From positions 744,001 through 808,000 of the forward strand of contig NZ_JBEGIK010000001.1 in assembly GCF_040675855.1 (NCBI RefSeq): a stretch of DNA of 64,000 bases, read 5' to 3'. Every line of letters begins with the position of its first letter. Position 1 is the first letter of the stretch. The stretch comes from Microbacterium sp. LWH3-1.2. Lineage in GTDB: Bacteria; Actinomycetota; Actinomycetes; Actinomycetales; Microbacteriaceae. A model generated the notes under the pieces. The model saw nothing but the letters and a program-made list of their open reading frames with translations, was not told the origin of the DNA and ran no database searches. The position numbers were made by a program, and so were the translations under genes. Of the stretch, positions 9,198 through 18,269 are shown one piece after another.

Positions 9198-10030
9198 TCG
9201 TGAGCCCCGTGGTCGTGATGGTGGTGGGATGCCTCGGCGTCGGGCGCTCCGACCACCACGAGCCGGTCGCCCGCGCGCAGCACGAACACGTGCGCTCCGT
9301 ACAGCGCCGTGAGGACGTCGGAGCGGAGCACCTCCTGCGGCGTGCCGAGGGTGAACCGCCCGTTGGCGATGTACAGGATGCGGTCGACCTTCCCCAGCAG
9401 CGGGTTGATGTCGTGCGTGACGAGCAGGACCGCGGCATCCTTCTCCCGGCGATGCCGGTCGATGAGGCCGATGACCGCCTGCTGGTTCGCGAGGTCGAGG
9501 CTCGTGAGCGGCTCGTCGCAGAGCAGGAGCCGCGGGTCGTCCGCCAGCGCCTGGCCCGCGCGAAGGCGCTGCTGCTCGCCGCCCGAGAGGAGGCCGACGG
9601 GTCGATCCGCGAAGTCGCGCGCGCCGACGGCGTCGATGAGCGCGTCGACCCGCGCGCGATCGCTCCGGCGGGGGATCGGGAAGCCGAAGCGGTGCCCGTC
9701 GACGCCGAGCGTCACCAGGTCGCGGCCCCGCAGCGACGTGTCGCGCGGCAGCGGCCGGGCCTGCGGGATGTAGCCGATGCTGCGGCTGCCGCGGTGCTCG
9801 ACCGCGTGCCCCTCGACGCTGATCGCTCCCCGCGAGAGCGGCTCGAGACCGAGGATCGCGCGCAGCAGCGTCGTCTTGCCCGAGCCGCTCGGGCCGAGCA
9901 CGGCGACGAGCTCGCCGGCGTGCACATCGAGATCGAGGCCCGCCCAGAGTTCGCGGTCGCCGCGCTGGAGTGCGGCATCCCTGATGCTGAGGATGACGGG
10001 ACGCCCCGCGCCGGGGGATGCCGGCGTCAC
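9194..10030 (-). CDS. znuC: zinc/manganese ABC transporter ATPase (ZnuC-like)
   Basis: A 278-residue ABC ATPase energising zinc uptake. It shows Walker A GPSGSGKTT, Q-loop IPQARPL, signature LSGGEQQR, Walker B LLLCDEP, D-loop SLDL and the switch His in LVTHD. The C terminus ends in a His/Asp-rich tail, HHHHDHGAHE, uncommon in plain ATPases and plausibly metal-binding. I chose the GTG at 10030 because its GTGA overlaps the binding-protein stop exactly; an ATG at 10075 is possible but would extend 48 bases into that gene. Confidence 0.9.
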   Translation of the reverse strand: MTPASPGAGRPVILSIRDAALQRGDRELWAGLDLDVHAGELVAVLGPSGSGKTTLLRAILGLEPLSRGAISVEGHAVEHRGSRSIGYIPQARPLPRDTSLRGRDLVTLGVDGHRFGFPIPRRSDRARVDALIDAVGARDFADRPVGLLSGGEQQRLRAGQALADDPRLLLCDEPLTSLDLANQQAVIGLIDRHRREKDAAVLLVTHDINPLLGKVDRILYIANGRFTLGTPQEVLRSDVLTALYGAHVFVLRAGDRLVVVGAPDAEASHHHHDHGAHE

Positions 10031-11007
10031 GCCTGGAGCGCTCCGTTCAGCGCCTCGATGTTCGCCTGCATCCACGAGATGTAAGTCTGCCCCTCCGGCA
10101 GCGTTTCCGAGAACGCGATCACCGGGATGCCGAGCCCGTCGGCCTCGTCGACGATCTCCTGCGTCTCGGCGCCGCCGGTCTGCGTGTTGGTGATGACGAC
10201 GCGCACCTCGCCGCCCTGCACGAGCGCAAGCGATTCGAGCAGCGTCGCGGGCGCGACATCCTGTCCTTCTTCCACCGCCTCGCTGAACTTCGCGGGCGTC
10301 GCGTTCACGAGTCCGGCCGCCTCGACGAGGTACGCCGGCACGGGCTCGGTGACGAACACCTTCTCACCGGCGTCCGCCGCACCGATCTCGTCGAGCGACA
10401 CCTCGAGGCCGGCGATCCCGGCGGCGAAGGCCTCGGCGTTGGCGGTGAAGGTCTCGGCATCGTCGGGGCTCAGCTCGCCGAGCTCGACCGCGATGGCCTC
10501 GGCGACGTGCGCGATCGTGTGAGGGTCGTACCAGACGTGCTCGTTGAACCCCTCGACGTGCTCGTGGTCGCCGTGGTCGTGGGCGTCGTGGTCGTCGTCG
10601 GCGCTCTCCTCGTCGTGGCCGGCGTTCTCGGGCCAGTCGTGCGAGTACTCGACAGCGGTGACGATCGGGGCCTCCGTGCCGCTGGACTCGATGAGCGCGT
10701 CGATGAATGCGTCGTACCCGCCGCCGTTCTCGATCACGAGGTCGGCCTTCGACACGGCGAGCTGGTCGCGCGCGCTGGGCTCGAACGAGTGCGGATCCTG
10801 AGATTCGTTCGTCACGATCGACGTGACGTCGACGAGGTCGCCGCCGATCTCCTCGGCGATCTGGCCGTACACATTGGTCGACGCCACGACCGCGATCATC
10901 CCGTCGCCCGCGTCTTCACCGACGGCGGTACCCGCGCATCCCGAGAGGACGAGAACGGATGCTGCCGCCAGGCCGAGCACGGGCAGGGAACGTCGCAGGG
11001 AGGTCAT
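10027..11007 (-). CDS. znuA: zinc ABC transporter substrate-binding lipoprotein (ZnuA-like)
   Basis: A 326-residue cluster 9 (A-I family) binding protein. It begins with a lipoprotein signal, LAAASVLVLSGC, with the lipobox Cys near residue 24. The mature part has the family's metal ligands in segments such as DPHSFEPSA and WYDPHT, and a His/Asp-rich loop (DDDHDAHDHGDHEH) typical of zinc binders. The ATG at 11007 puts the signal peptide at the N terminus and is preceded by GAAGG. An upstream start at 11073 would add an implausible tail across the operator. It heads the operon, 20 bp after a Zur box. Confidence 0.92.
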   Translation of the reverse strand: MTSLRRSLPVLGLAAASVLVLSGCAGTAVGEDAGDGMIAVVASTNVYGQIAEEIGGDLVDVTSIVTNESQDPHSFEPSARDQLAVSKADLVIENGGGYDAFIDALIESSGTEAPIVTAVEYSHDWPENAGHDEESADDDHDAHDHGDHEHVEGFNEHVWYDPHTIAHVAEAIAVELGELSPDDAETFTANAEAFAAGIAGLEVSLDEIGAADAGEKVFVTEPVPAYLVEAAGLVNATPAKFSEAVEEGQDVAPATLLESLALVQGGEVRVVITNTQTGGAETQEIVDEADGLGIPVIAFSETLPEGQTYISWMQANIEALNGALQA

Positions 11008-11027
11008 GCCTTCGACCCTAACGCTAA

Positions 11028-11042
11028 TGAGAATCGTTCTCA
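11028..11042. promoter_or_regulatory. Zur box before znuA
   Basis: TGAGAATCGTTCTCA is a 6-3-6 perfect palindrome that matches the actinobacterial Zur consensus (close to TGAAAATCATTTTCA). It ends 21 bp before the znuA start, where it would cover the promoter. No second copy was found in the window. Confidence 0.85.
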
Positions 11043-11117
11043 AATCTGCACCGAGGTGCCTCCTGAACGTCAATGAACCTCCGGCTCACGCAGCAACGCG
11101 AGCCCGACGACACCGGT

Positions 11118-11199
11118 TCCTCGATTGAGGAGGATTGCTGCGATGCGGAGCCCACGAGCTCGATCGTTCCGCATCTCGGCTCTGGTCCTCAGATGAGGA
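11118..11199. repeat. 82-bp nested-palindrome repeat, copy B
   Basis: This has the same length and layout as copy A. Outer palindromes are TCCTCGATTGAGGA (11118-11131) and TCCTCAGATGAGGA (11186-11199). Inner arms are GCTGCGATGCGGA (11137-11149) and TCCGCATCTCGGC (11168-11180). The outer and left inner arms have drifted. It lies in the gap between the zinc promoter and the E2 3' end, and is followed directly by GCGGATGCTGCTGCC. Confidence 0.85.
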
Positions 11200-11274
11200 G
11201 CGGATGCTGCTGCCAGGGCCCCGGGGAACGACGAAGCGCTGCCCGCGCGAGCTCGGCGCACCTCAGCAACGTGC

Positions 11275-11356
11275 TCCTCAATCGAGGAGCGTTGCCGAGA
11301 TGAGGAGCCATGCGGCTCGAGCACTCCGCATCCCGGCTCAGGTCCTCAAATGAGGA
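11275..11356. repeat. 82-bp nested-palindrome repeat, copy C
   Basis: This is the third copy, same orientation and length. Outer palindromes are TCCTCAATCGAGGA (11275-11288) and TCCTCAAATGAGGA (11343-11356). Inner arms are GCCGAGATGAGGA (11294-11306) and TCCGCATCCCGGC (11325-11337). Like copy B it is followed by GCGGATGCTGCTGCC. The 75 bp between B and C are not repeated and not coding. Confidence 0.85.
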
Positions 11357-11371
11357 GCGGATGCTGCTGCC

Positions 11372-11412
11372 TGAGGCCTGAGGCCTGCTGCCCGAGGCCT
11401 GAGGCCTGAGGA
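11372..11412. repeat. AGGCCT-rich short repeat
   Basis: Two blocks, each with paired TGAGGCCT or CGAGGCCT words, give four AGGCCT palindromes in 41 bp just past repeat copy C and 20 bp before the E2 stop. It could fold into alternative hairpins and may act as a terminator for the E2 operon. Confidence 0.6.
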
Positions 11413-11432
11413 ATGATGACGGGGACAGACCC

Positions 11433-12797
11433 TCAGTCGAGGAGGAGGGCGGGCTCCTCGAGGATCGACGCGACATCGGCGATGAAGCGCGACATGCCGT
11501 CGCCGTCGACCACGCGGTGGTCGAACGAGCCGGCGACGGTCGTGACCCAGCGAGGACGCACCTCGCCGTCGACGACCCACGGCTTCTGGCGGATGGTGCC
11601 GAGCGCCACGATGCCCGCCTCGCCGGGGTTGATGATCGGGGTGCCCGCGTCCATGCCGAACACGCCGATGTTGGTGATCGTGATGGTGCCGCCGTGCTGG
11701 TCGGCCGGGGTCGTCTTGCCCTCGCGCGCCGTGAGCGTGAGCTTCTCCAGCGCCCGGGCGAGCTCGCGCATCGACAGGTCCTGCGCGTCCTTGATGTTGG
11801 GAACCAGCAGGCCGCGCGGCGTCGCCGCGGCGATGCCGAGGTTCACGTAGTTGCGCACGCGGATCTCGGCGCCACCCTCGACATCGGCCCAGGCCGCGTT
11901 CACCATGGGGGTGCGGCGGGCCGCCCAGATCACGGCGCGCGCCATGATCAGCAGCGGCGACACCTTGATGTCGGCGAAGTCCGGCGAGGTCTTGAGTCGC
12001 TTGACGAGCTCCATGGTGCGGCTGGCGTCCACGTCGGTCCACACCGACACGTGCGGGGCCGAGTACGCCGACTGCACCATCGCGGACGACGTCGCCTTGC
12101 GCACGCCCCGCACCGCGATGGTCTCCTCGCGGCCGGCGGCGTCGGGCGCCGGCGTCGACGGTGCGACGGCGGCCGGGCCGGACGCGGGCGCGGCGGTGGA
12201 GACGGGGATCGTCTCGTCCCGCACGCGACCCCACTCCGGGGTCTCGATGTTGCGGAACACACTCGCCTGCGACGCGTGCCGCACGACGTCCTCACGGGTC
12301 ACCTCGCCGGCAGGGCCGGTGGGCGCGACGGCCGACAGCTCCACGCCGAGATCGCGCGCGAGCTTGCGGATCGGCGGCTTGGCGATGACCCCGACGGATG
12401 CTGCGACCCGCTCCTCGGCCGCAACCGCGGGCTTGCGCCTCCGCGACTGGACGTGTCCGCCCGTGCCGTATCCGACGAGCACCGAGCCCTCGCCGGCAGC
12501 CTCGGCCGGCTCGCCGTGCTCGGACTGTCCGACGATCGCCGGGGCCGCAGCATCCGCCTCCGATGCGATGGTGATGATCGCCGCACCGACGTTCACCGTC
12601 TCACCCTCGGCGGCGAGCAGGTCGCCCACGGTACCGGCGAACGGCGACGGGAGCTCGACGAGGGACTTGGCGGTCTCGATCTCGACGAGCACGTCGTTGA
12701 CGGCGACGGTGTCGCCGGGGCCGACGCGCCACTGAACGATCTCGGCCTCGGTGAGGCCTTCGCCGACATCGGGGAGGACGAACGTCTGGGTGCTCAT
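11433..12797 (-). CDS. bkdC: 2-oxoacid dehydrogenase E2 acyltransferase (branched-chain type)
   Basis: A 454-residue E2 core of a 2-oxoacid dehydrogenase complex, transferring the acyl group from lipoamide to CoA. There is one N-terminal lipoyl domain with the lipoyl Lys in [12 protein letters not shown] (K44), an Ala/Pro-rich linker, a peripheral-subunit-binding domain around residues 130-170 ([12 protein letters not shown] and GEVTREDVV), and the catalytic domain ending in the DHRVVDGDG motif (His427, Asp431). A single lipoyl domain and coupling to separate E1alpha/E1beta genes fit a branched-chain complex. No E3 gene is nearby. It is the last gene of the operon. Confidence 0.9.
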   Translation of the reverse strand: MSTQTFVLPDVGEGLTEAEIVQWRVGPGDTVAVNDVLVEIETAKSLVELPSPFAGTVGDLLAAEGETVNVGAAIITIASEADAAAPAIVGQSEHGEPAEAAGEGSVLVGYGTGGHVQSRRRKPAVAAEERVAASVGVIAKPPIRKLARDLGVELSAVAPTGPAGEVTREDVVRHASQASVFRNIETPEWGRVRDETIPVSTAAPASGPAAVAPSTPAPDAAGREETIAVRGVRKATSSAMVQSAYSAPHVSVWTDVDASRTMELVKRLKTSPDFADIKVSPLLIMARAVIWAARRTPMVNAAWADVEGGAEIRVRNYVNLGIAAATPRGLLVPNIKDAQDLSMRELARALEKLTLTAREGKTTPADQHGGTITITNIGVFGMDAGTPIINPGEAGIVALGTIRQKPWVVDGEVRPRWVTTVAGSFDHRVVDGDGMSRFIADVASILEEPALLLD

Positions 12798-12825
12798 GCG
12801 GAAGTCCTTTCGATCCCGCCCTTCT

Positions 12826-12868
12826 CGCGAGAGTACAGCTGGTCGCCGAGAGGTGGAGTTCTCTCGCG
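12826..12868 (-). other. intra-operon hairpin between E1beta and E2
   Basis: The arms CGCGAGAGTAC (12826-12836) and GTTCTCTCGCG (12858-12868) pair with one mismatch across a 21-base loop in the 86-bp gap between the E1beta stop and the E2 start. It may stabilise or attenuate the message; no function is demonstrated. Confidence 0.45.
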
Positions 12869-12883
12869 GTCCGGGGCGGGGGG

Positions 12884-13909
12884 TCAGTAGGCGAGGGACC
12901 GGTCGACGGCCTCGAGGATGCGATCGGCGTCGGGGAGGTACGCACCCTCGAGCTTGGCGGGAGGGAAGGGCACGTCGAAGCCCGACACGCGCAGCACGGG
13001 CGCCTCGAGCGCGTAGAACGCGCGCTCCATGACGCTCGCGGCGACCTCCGAGCCGAGCGACGTGAAGCCCGGCGCCTCCTGCGCGTAGACCATGCGGCCG
13101 GTGCGGCGCACGGAGTCGAGGATCGGCCCGTAGTCCACCGGCGACAGCGAGCGGAGGTCGACGACCTCGATGCTCGTTCCCTCGGCCTCGGCGAGCGCCG
13201 CGGCCTGCAGCATCGTCGTCACCATCGCGCCGTGACCGACGAGGGTGATGTCGGTGCCGCGGCGCACGATGCGCGACGCGTGGAGGGGCAGCGCGCGCGC
13301 CGACGTGTCGACCTCGCCCTTCTGCCAGTACTTGCTCTTCGGCTCGAGGAAGATCACCGGGTCGGGCGAGGCGATGGCGTCCTGGATCATCCAGTAGCCG
13401 TCGTTCGGCGTCGACGGGCTCACGACCCGCAGGCCCGCCGTGTGCGTGAAGTACGCCTCGGGGCTCTCCTGGTGGTGCTCGACGGCGCCGATGTGCCCGC
13501 CGTACGGGATGCGGATGACGACGGGCATCTGCAGCGCACCCTCGTGGCGGTTCGTGAGCTTCGCGAGCTGCGTCGTGATCTGGTCGAACGCCGGGAAGAC
13601 GAACCCGTCGAACTGGATCTCCACCACCGGCCGGAAGCCCGCCATCGCGAGTCCGATCGCGGTGCCGACGAGCCCGGACTCGGCGAGCGGCGTGTCGAGC
13701 ACGCGCTGCTCGCCGAACTCGGCCTGCAGGCCCTCGGTCACCCGGAAGACACCGCCGAGCTTGCCGATGTCCTCACCCATGAGGAGGACCCGGTCGCTGC
13801 CCGAGAGCGCGGCGCGCAGACCGGCGTTGATCGCCCGGCTGAAGGGCATGGTCTGCGCGGCGGGCGCGGCCGCGTCGGTGGCTGCCGCAGCGGTGGTCGT
13901 CGTGGTCAC
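12884..13909 (-). CDS. bkdB: 2-oxoacid dehydrogenase E1 beta subunit
   Basis: A 341-residue transketolase-like beta subunit. After a Thr/Ala-rich head it shows [28 protein letters not shown] (cofactor-contacting Glu), [31 protein letters not shown] and the C-terminal [13 protein letters not shown]. With the alpha subunit it decarboxylates branched 2-oxoacids. The GTG at 13909 overlaps the alpha-subunit stop as GTGA, so this start is preferred over a much longer upstream one. Confidence 0.92.
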   Translation of the reverse strand: MTTTTTAAAATDAAAPAAQTMPFSRAINAGLRAALSGSDRVLLMGEDIGKLGGVFRVTEGLQAEFGEQRVLDTPLAESGLVGTAIGLAMAGFRPVVEIQFDGFVFPAFDQITTQLAKLTNRHEGALQMPVVIRIPYGGHIGAVEHHQESPEAYFTHTAGLRVVSPSTPNDGYWMIQDAIASPDPVIFLEPKSKYWQKGEVDTSARALPLHASRIVRRGTDITLVGHGAMVTTMLQAAALAEAEGTSIEVVDLRSLSPVDYGPILDSVRRTGRMVYAQEAPGFTSLGSEVAASVMERAFYALEAPVLRVSGFDVPFPPAKLEGAYLPDADRILEAVDRSLAY

Positions 13910-15036
13910 GATGCGCCTCCTTCGAAGGATGCCTCGTAGTCGGCGAGCCACTGCCGCTGCTCGTCGACGAGCGGGTGCTGCTCCGAGTACACGTGAGCGA
14001 ACATGTCGTCGCGCTCGAGGCCGCCGAGGGCGTTGGTGCGGGTGCGGACGTCGTCGGCGAGAGCCTGCGACTCGGCATCCACGTCCGCGAAGAACGCATC
14101 GGACGCCCCCTTCCCGATCAGGAACGCCTTCATGCGCGCGATCGGGTCGCGGCGGCGCCACGACTCCTCCTCGTCGGAGGTGCGGTACTTGGTGGGGTCG
14201 TCGCTCGTGGTGTGGGCTCCGAGCCGGTAGGTCATCGCCTCGATCGCCTGCGGCCCGCCGCCGGCGCGCGCCTCATCGAGCGCCGTGCGCGTCACGGCCC
14301 AGCTCGCGAGCACATCGTTGCCGTCGATCAGGGTGCTCGGCATGCCGTAGCCTTCGCCGCGCTTGTACAGCGGCGATCGCGACTGCGTCGCGACGGGCAC
14401 GGAGATCGCCCACTGGTTGTTCTGGAGGAAGAACACCTCGGGTGTGCGGTAGCTGCCCGCGAAGACCATCGCCTCGTGCACGTCGCCCTGGCTGGAGGCG
14501 CCGTCGCCGTAGTAGACGATCACTGCCTCGTCGCGGTCGAGGTCGCCGGTACCGCAGCGCCCGTCGAAGACGAGCCCCATCCCGAAGCCCGTGGCGTGCA
14601 GCGTCTGCGAGCCGAGGACGAGCGTGTAGATGTGCGTGTTGCCGTTCTTCGGGTCGGTCGGATCCCACCCGCCGTGCGTCAGACCGCGCATCACGCGGAT
14701 GATGTCGATCGGGTCGACACCGCGGATCTTCGTGACCACGTGCTCGCGATACGACGGGAAGAGGTGGTCCTGCGCACGTGCGGCGCGGGCGGAGCCGACC
14801 TGCGCGGCCTCCTGGCCGTAGCTCGGCGGCCAGAGGGCGAGCTGTCCCTGCCGCTGCAGGTTGGTCGCCTGCACGTCGAAGGCGCGGATGACGGCCATGT
14901 CTCGGTAGAACGTCTCGAGATCGGCGTCGCTGAGACTCTCGACGGCCTGCCGATACGGTTCGGCGGCAGGGCTCGGCGCGAACGTTCCGTCCGCTTCCAG
15001 AAACCGCACGAGGGCGGCGTCGTCGACCGGGATCAT
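13906..15036 (-). CDS. bkdA: 2-oxoacid dehydrogenase E1 alpha subunit (thiamine diphosphate)
   Basis: A 376-residue alpha subunit holding the ThDP site. The GDGASSQGDVHEAMVFAG segment followed by FFLQNNQWAIS is the canonical GDG-to-NN cofactor motif, and YRLGAHTTSDDPTKYR carries the phosphorylation-loop region seen in branched-chain enzymes. The early FPSYREH and GLTHGGWDPTD segments are also typical. It heads the E1alpha-E1beta-E2 operon, which would feed branched-chain acyl-CoA primers for the iso/anteiso fatty acids characteristic of this group (known for the group, not shown here). Confidence 0.92.
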   Translation of the reverse strand: MIPVDDAALVRFLEADGTFAPSPAAEPYRQAVESLSDADLETFYRDMAVIRAFDVQATNLQRQGQLALWPPSYGQEAAQVGSARAARAQDHLFPSYREHVVTKIRGVDPIDIIRVMRGLTHGGWDPTDPKNGNTHIYTLVLGSQTLHATGFGMGLVFDGRCGTGDLDRDEAVIVYYGDGASSQGDVHEAMVFAGSYRTPEVFFLQNNQWAISVPVATQSRSPLYKRGEGYGMPSTLIDGNDVLASWAVTRTALDEARAGGGPQAIEAMTYRLGAHTTSDDPTKYRTSDEEESWRRRDPIARMKAFLIGKGASDAFFADVDAESQALADDVRTRTNALGGLERDDMFAHVYSEQHPLVDEQRQWLADYEASFEGGAS

Positions 15037-15057
15037 AAACTCACGCTATCTCTCCGT

Positions 15058-15077
15058 GCATGCGCGGTTCTGCATGC
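15058..15077. promoter_or_regulatory. paired GCATGC palindromes upstream of E1alpha
   Basis: Two GCATGC hexamers (15058-15063 and 15072-15077) sit eight bases apart, 22 bp before the E1alpha start. The spacing and the position between the aminotransferase and dehydrogenase genes suit an operator. No regulator gene is adjacent, so this is only a candidate. Confidence 0.35.
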
Positions 15078-15131
15078 GTTCGACAAGGGATGCGGAGATC
15101 CACCGCACACGATCGACAATCGCATCGGCAT

Positions 15132-16220
15132 TCATGCTTCGCGCTGAGCGGCGACCGTCGCCGCGATCCGCAGCACCTTCTCGACGGATTCCTCCTCGCC
15201 GACCGAGATGCGGATGCCGTCGCCGGCGAATGGCCGGACGATCAGGCCCGCCTCCTCGAACGTCGCCGCGAACGCCATCGTCCGATCTCCGGCAGGCAGC
15301 CACACGAAGTTGCCCTGCGCCGCGGGGACGCTCCAGCCGGCCTCGCGCAACCCATCGGCCAGGCGATCTCGGCGGTCGGCGATGACCCGCACGCGCTCGA
15401 GAAGCTCGTCCTCGGCATCGAGACTCGCGAGCGCGGCCTCCTCGCCGTGGGCGGTGACCGACAGCGGGATCGCGGTGCTGCGGGCGGCGTCGAGCACCCG
15501 CGGGTGCCCGATCGCGTAGCCCACGCGGAGCGCGGCGAGCCCGTAGGCCTTCGAGAAGGTGCGGAGCACGACGACGTTCGGGCGACCCGACCCGCCGAGC
15601 ACGCGCAGCCCGTCGACGGACTCGGGGTCGGTGACGAACTCGGCGTACGCCTCGTCGAGGATGACGAGCACATCGGCTGGCACCTTCTCGACGAAGGCGT
15701 CGAACTCGGCCTGCGTGACGATCGGACCGGTCGGGTTGTTGGGGCTGCACACGATGATCGCGCGGGTGCGGTCGGTGATCGCGGCGGCCATCGCGTCGAG
15801 ATCATGGCGGGCGCCCTCCGCGAGGGGCACCTGCACGGCGGTGGCGCCCGCGACGACGGCGAGCCACGGGTAGGCCTCGAACGAGCGCCACGCGTAGATG
15901 ACCTCGTCACCGGGACCGGATGTCGCGAGCACGAGCTGCGCGAGGATCGAGACGCTGCCCGCGCCGATGTGGACGGAGTCGGCGCCGACGCCGAACCGCT
16001 CGGCCAGCCGCTCGCGCAGACGTGCGGCCGTCGCATCCGGATACCGGTTCAACGCCGAGGCATTCCGCACCCGCTCGAGCACCCCGGGCAGCGGATCGAA
16101 CGGATTCTCGTTGCTCGACAGCTTGAACGCGTCCGCGCCGGCCTGCCGGCCCTGCTTGTACGGGGGCAGAGCGGCGACCTCGGGGCGCACGCGAACGGGG
16201 ATCTCGGGGGCGTCGGTCAC
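15132..16220 (-). CDS. HisC/Pat-type aminotransferase
   Basis: A 362-residue fold-type I PLP aminotransferase. It shows [10 protein letters not shown] near residue 35, the NPTG motif in [11 protein letters not shown], the cofactor Asp/Tyr in [10 protein letters not shown], the Schiff-base Lys in [16 protein letters not shown] (about residue 225) and GDGIRISVG near the end. This pattern fits histidinol-phosphate aminotransferase or the actinobacterial phenylalanine aminotransferase Pat. With no his genes nearby, I favour an aromatic aminotransferase but cannot decide. The gene ends 95 bp upstream of the E1alpha start on the same strand. Confidence 0.85.
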   Translation of the reverse strand: MTDAPEIPVRVRPEVAALPPYKQGRQAGADAFKLSSNENPFDPLPGVLERVRNASALNRYPDATAARLRERLAERFGVGADSVHIGAGSVSILAQLVLATSGPGDEVIYAWRSFEAYPWLAVVAGATAVQVPLAEGARHDLDAMAAAITDRTRAIIVCSPNNPTGPIVTQAEFDAFVEKVPADVLVILDEAYAEFVTDPESVDGLRVLGGSGRPNVVVLRTFSKAYGLAALRVGYAIGHPRVLDAARSTAIPLSVTAHGEEAALASLDAEDELLERVRVIADRRDRLADGLREAGWSVPAAQGNFVWLPAGDRTMAFAATFEEAGLIVRPFAGDGIRISVGEEESVEKVLRIAATVAAQREA

Positions 16221-16360
16221 GCCCCGAGTCTACGAGCGGGGGATCGGATGCGCCTCCCTGCCGTGGCCGGGGTCCGTCGCCGGTGTCCGTGGCCCGGCAC
16301 CGCGGGTCGAGCACGGGCTTCTATCGGTCGCGGGCAGGGCCGTGGAAGACTGGCCCCACT

Positions 16361-16750
16361 ATGGGCTTCCTCATCCGCGTGGTCATCAACGCCTTCGCGA
16401 TCTGGGTCGTCACCCTGATCCCGGCTCTCCAGGTCTCGGTCATCCCATTCCCACCGGGCGAGACTCTCCAGCTGATCCTGACCCTGCTGATCGTCGCCGC
16501 GATCTTCGCACTCGTGAACACGATCATCGGCACGGTCATCAAGGTGCTGGCATTCCCTCTCTACATCCTGACGCTGGGGCTCATCGGCCTCCTCATCAAC
16601 GCGTTCCTGCTGTGGCTCACCGCCTGGTTCACGAGCTTCTGGAACTGGGGCCTGCGGGTCGAGGACTTCTGGTGGGGTGTGGTCGCCGCGATCATCATCA
16701 CCCTCATCAACTGGGTCGTCGGCATCATCATCCGCCCCCGCAAGGACTGA
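16361..16750 (+). CDS. phage holin family IV / DUF360-type membrane protein
   Basis: A 129-residue protein with four membrane helices, starting MGFLIRVVINAFAIWV and ending in a basic IIRPRKD tail. This is the small four-helix family often labelled phage_holin_4_2. It is chromosomal and widespread in actinobacteria, so the label does not imply a phage. The ATG at 16361 opens directly with helix one; a start further upstream would add a non-homologous Arg-rich tail. Its stop is two bases from the convergent hydrolase stop. Confidence 0.82.
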   Translation: MGFLIRVVINAFAIWVVTLIPALQVSVIPFPPGETLQLILTLLIVAAIFALVNTIIGTVIKVLAFPLYILTLGLIGLLINAFLLWLTAWFTSFWNWGLRVEDFWWGVVAAIIITLINWVVGIIIRPRKD

Positions 16751-16751
16751 C

Positions 16752-18269
16752 TCAGTCCGCATCGCGCGTGGCCGCGTACTCGGTCACGTGGACCGATTCC
16801 GCGCGCGCGAGATCGACGAAGACGTCGCGCAGGGCGCCGACTCGCGGATCGGTCGAGGCATCGACGAGCGCGGCCGTCTCGGCGTAGGCGTTCAGCCGGT
16901 GGGCCGGCAGCCGAGGTTCGTCCGTTCCGACCTCGGGATCGAAGACACGTTCGGCGATGAAGCTCCCGGGTGCGCCGACCGCGGCGCCGTGACCGCCGCC
17001 GGCGAGTCCGGCGACGGGATCATCGGTGTGCCGCAGCGTCACGCTGAGCGTCTCCGATCCGACATCGGCGTCGACGGGCGACCCGATCGACACCAGCGTC
17101 CGCGTGTCGTAGCCGCCCTCCAGGGCGAGGTGTCCGGCGATCATCGCGCCCTGCGAGAACCCGAACATGTGGACGGTGTCGCCCGGCTCCACGCCCGCCT
17201 GCGCGAGGGCGGCCCGTGTCGCGACGTACGAGTCGGAAGTATTCCCTGTGTAGAGCTCCACATTGGAGGCGTTGTCCCACGGCTCCCGACCGCCCAGGTC
17301 GAAGGACTGCATGCCCGCGATGTACACGGCGTACTGCCGCGAGCCGTCCGGCATCGAATACCGCTCCACGCGCACCCGTGAGTCCCCGGCCCCCGGCATC
17401 CGTTCCGTCACGGCGGCCAGGCTCTGCGGCGCCACCGACGCGGGCGACCTCATCGACGACGCCGATCCGACGCCGAGCGCGGGCGTGGCCCCTGGCACGG
17501 CGCTGCGCGGCGAGGCCGGTGCGACGGACGTCACGGTCACCGGCCCTGCGGTGCCGGAGAGCCGCGCGTCGCGCGAGAGCCTCCCCGTGCCCGCGAGCCC
17601 GAGGCCGGCCGCTCCGCCGAGCGTGAGCAGCCCGGCGGCGGCGCCGACCACGATCGAACCGGGGTCGCTCACCTCGCCACCCACCGTCACGCCCCATTGC
17701 GTCGCCTGGCGCACGAGTTCGGACGGCCACATCACGGCGCGCTCGAACTGGGCTCCGAGTGCCATGCGCCATGCGTCGGGATGCGCGTCGGCCAGCGCGG
17801 TCATCCGGGCGTCCAGTCGTCGCGCCCAGGCGGTGTCGCCCGCGAGCACCGCGACGCGGTGCTCGGCCTCGATCTCGACCATCTCGTACGCGTAGCCGGC
17901 TTCCCGCAGCGCGGCGGCGATCTCGTCCGCTTCGGCCTGCACCCCGTCGAGTCTCGCGACGAGCACGGATGCCGAGGCCCGGGCGTCGGCGGTGTGCTCG
18001 GGCAGCGTCGCGAGCTCAGCGCGGAGCGTGCGGAGTCGCACGGCGATCCGGGTGAGTTCCTCCCGAGCGGTGTCGAAACGGACCGCCGCCGCCGAGAGCG
18101 TCGCAGTGTCGACGGCGACCGCGCCCCCGCCGCGGATCTGCAGGCCGTCGTCGACCCGCGGCCAATGCTCCGCGATCACGCCGACGGCGCCCTCGTTCGG
18201 GCCGAGGCGACCCACCTCCGGCGCCACGTCGGGGTTGTGGATGCCGGGGCCGGGCATCGTGTCGCTCAT
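16752..18269 (-). CDS. alpha/beta hydrolase with helical N-terminal domain
   Basis: A 505-residue protein. Residues 1-160 are helical and Ala/Glu/Arg-rich with heptad-like spacing (ELTRIAVRLRTLRAELATL), resembling a WXG/LXG-type domain. A Gly/Ala-rich linker follows (about 190-270), then an alpha/beta hydrolase domain with the nucleophile elbow GFSQGAM, an Asp in RHTDDPVAG and a likely catalytic His later in the sequence. The architecture resembles actinobacterial DUF1023-like hydrolases. The ATG at 18269 overlaps the upstream small gene as ATGA; a longer start would run across that gene. No signal peptide is seen. Confidence 0.75.
   Translation of the reverse strand: MSDTMPGPGIHNPDVAPEVGRLGPNEGAVGVIAEHWPRVDDGLQIRGGGAVAVDTATLSAAAVRFDTAREELTRIAVRLRTLRAELATLPEHTADARASASVLVARLDGVQAEADEIAAALREAGYAYEMVEIEAEHRVAVLAGDTAWARRLDARMTALADAHPDAWRMALGAQFERAVMWPSELVRQATQWGVTVGGEVSDPGSIVVGAAAGLLTLGGAAGLGLAGTGRLSRDARLSGTAGPVTVTSVAPASPRSAVPGATPALGVGSASSMRSPASVAPQSLAAVTERMPGAGDSRVRVERYSMPDGSRQYAVYIAGMQSFDLGGREPWDNASNVELYTGNTSDSYVATRAALAQAGVEPGDTVHMFGFSQGAMIAGHLALEGGYDTRTLVSIGSPVDADVGSETLSVTLRHTDDPVAGLAGGGHGAAVGAPGSFIAERVFDPEVGTDEPRLPAHRLNAYAETAALVDASTDPRVGALRDVFVDLARAESVHVTEYAATRDAD

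Noticed and set aside
16361..16750. Phage holin and hence a prophage
   Set aside because: The four-helix family is a common chromosomal membrane protein, and no other phage gene is near.
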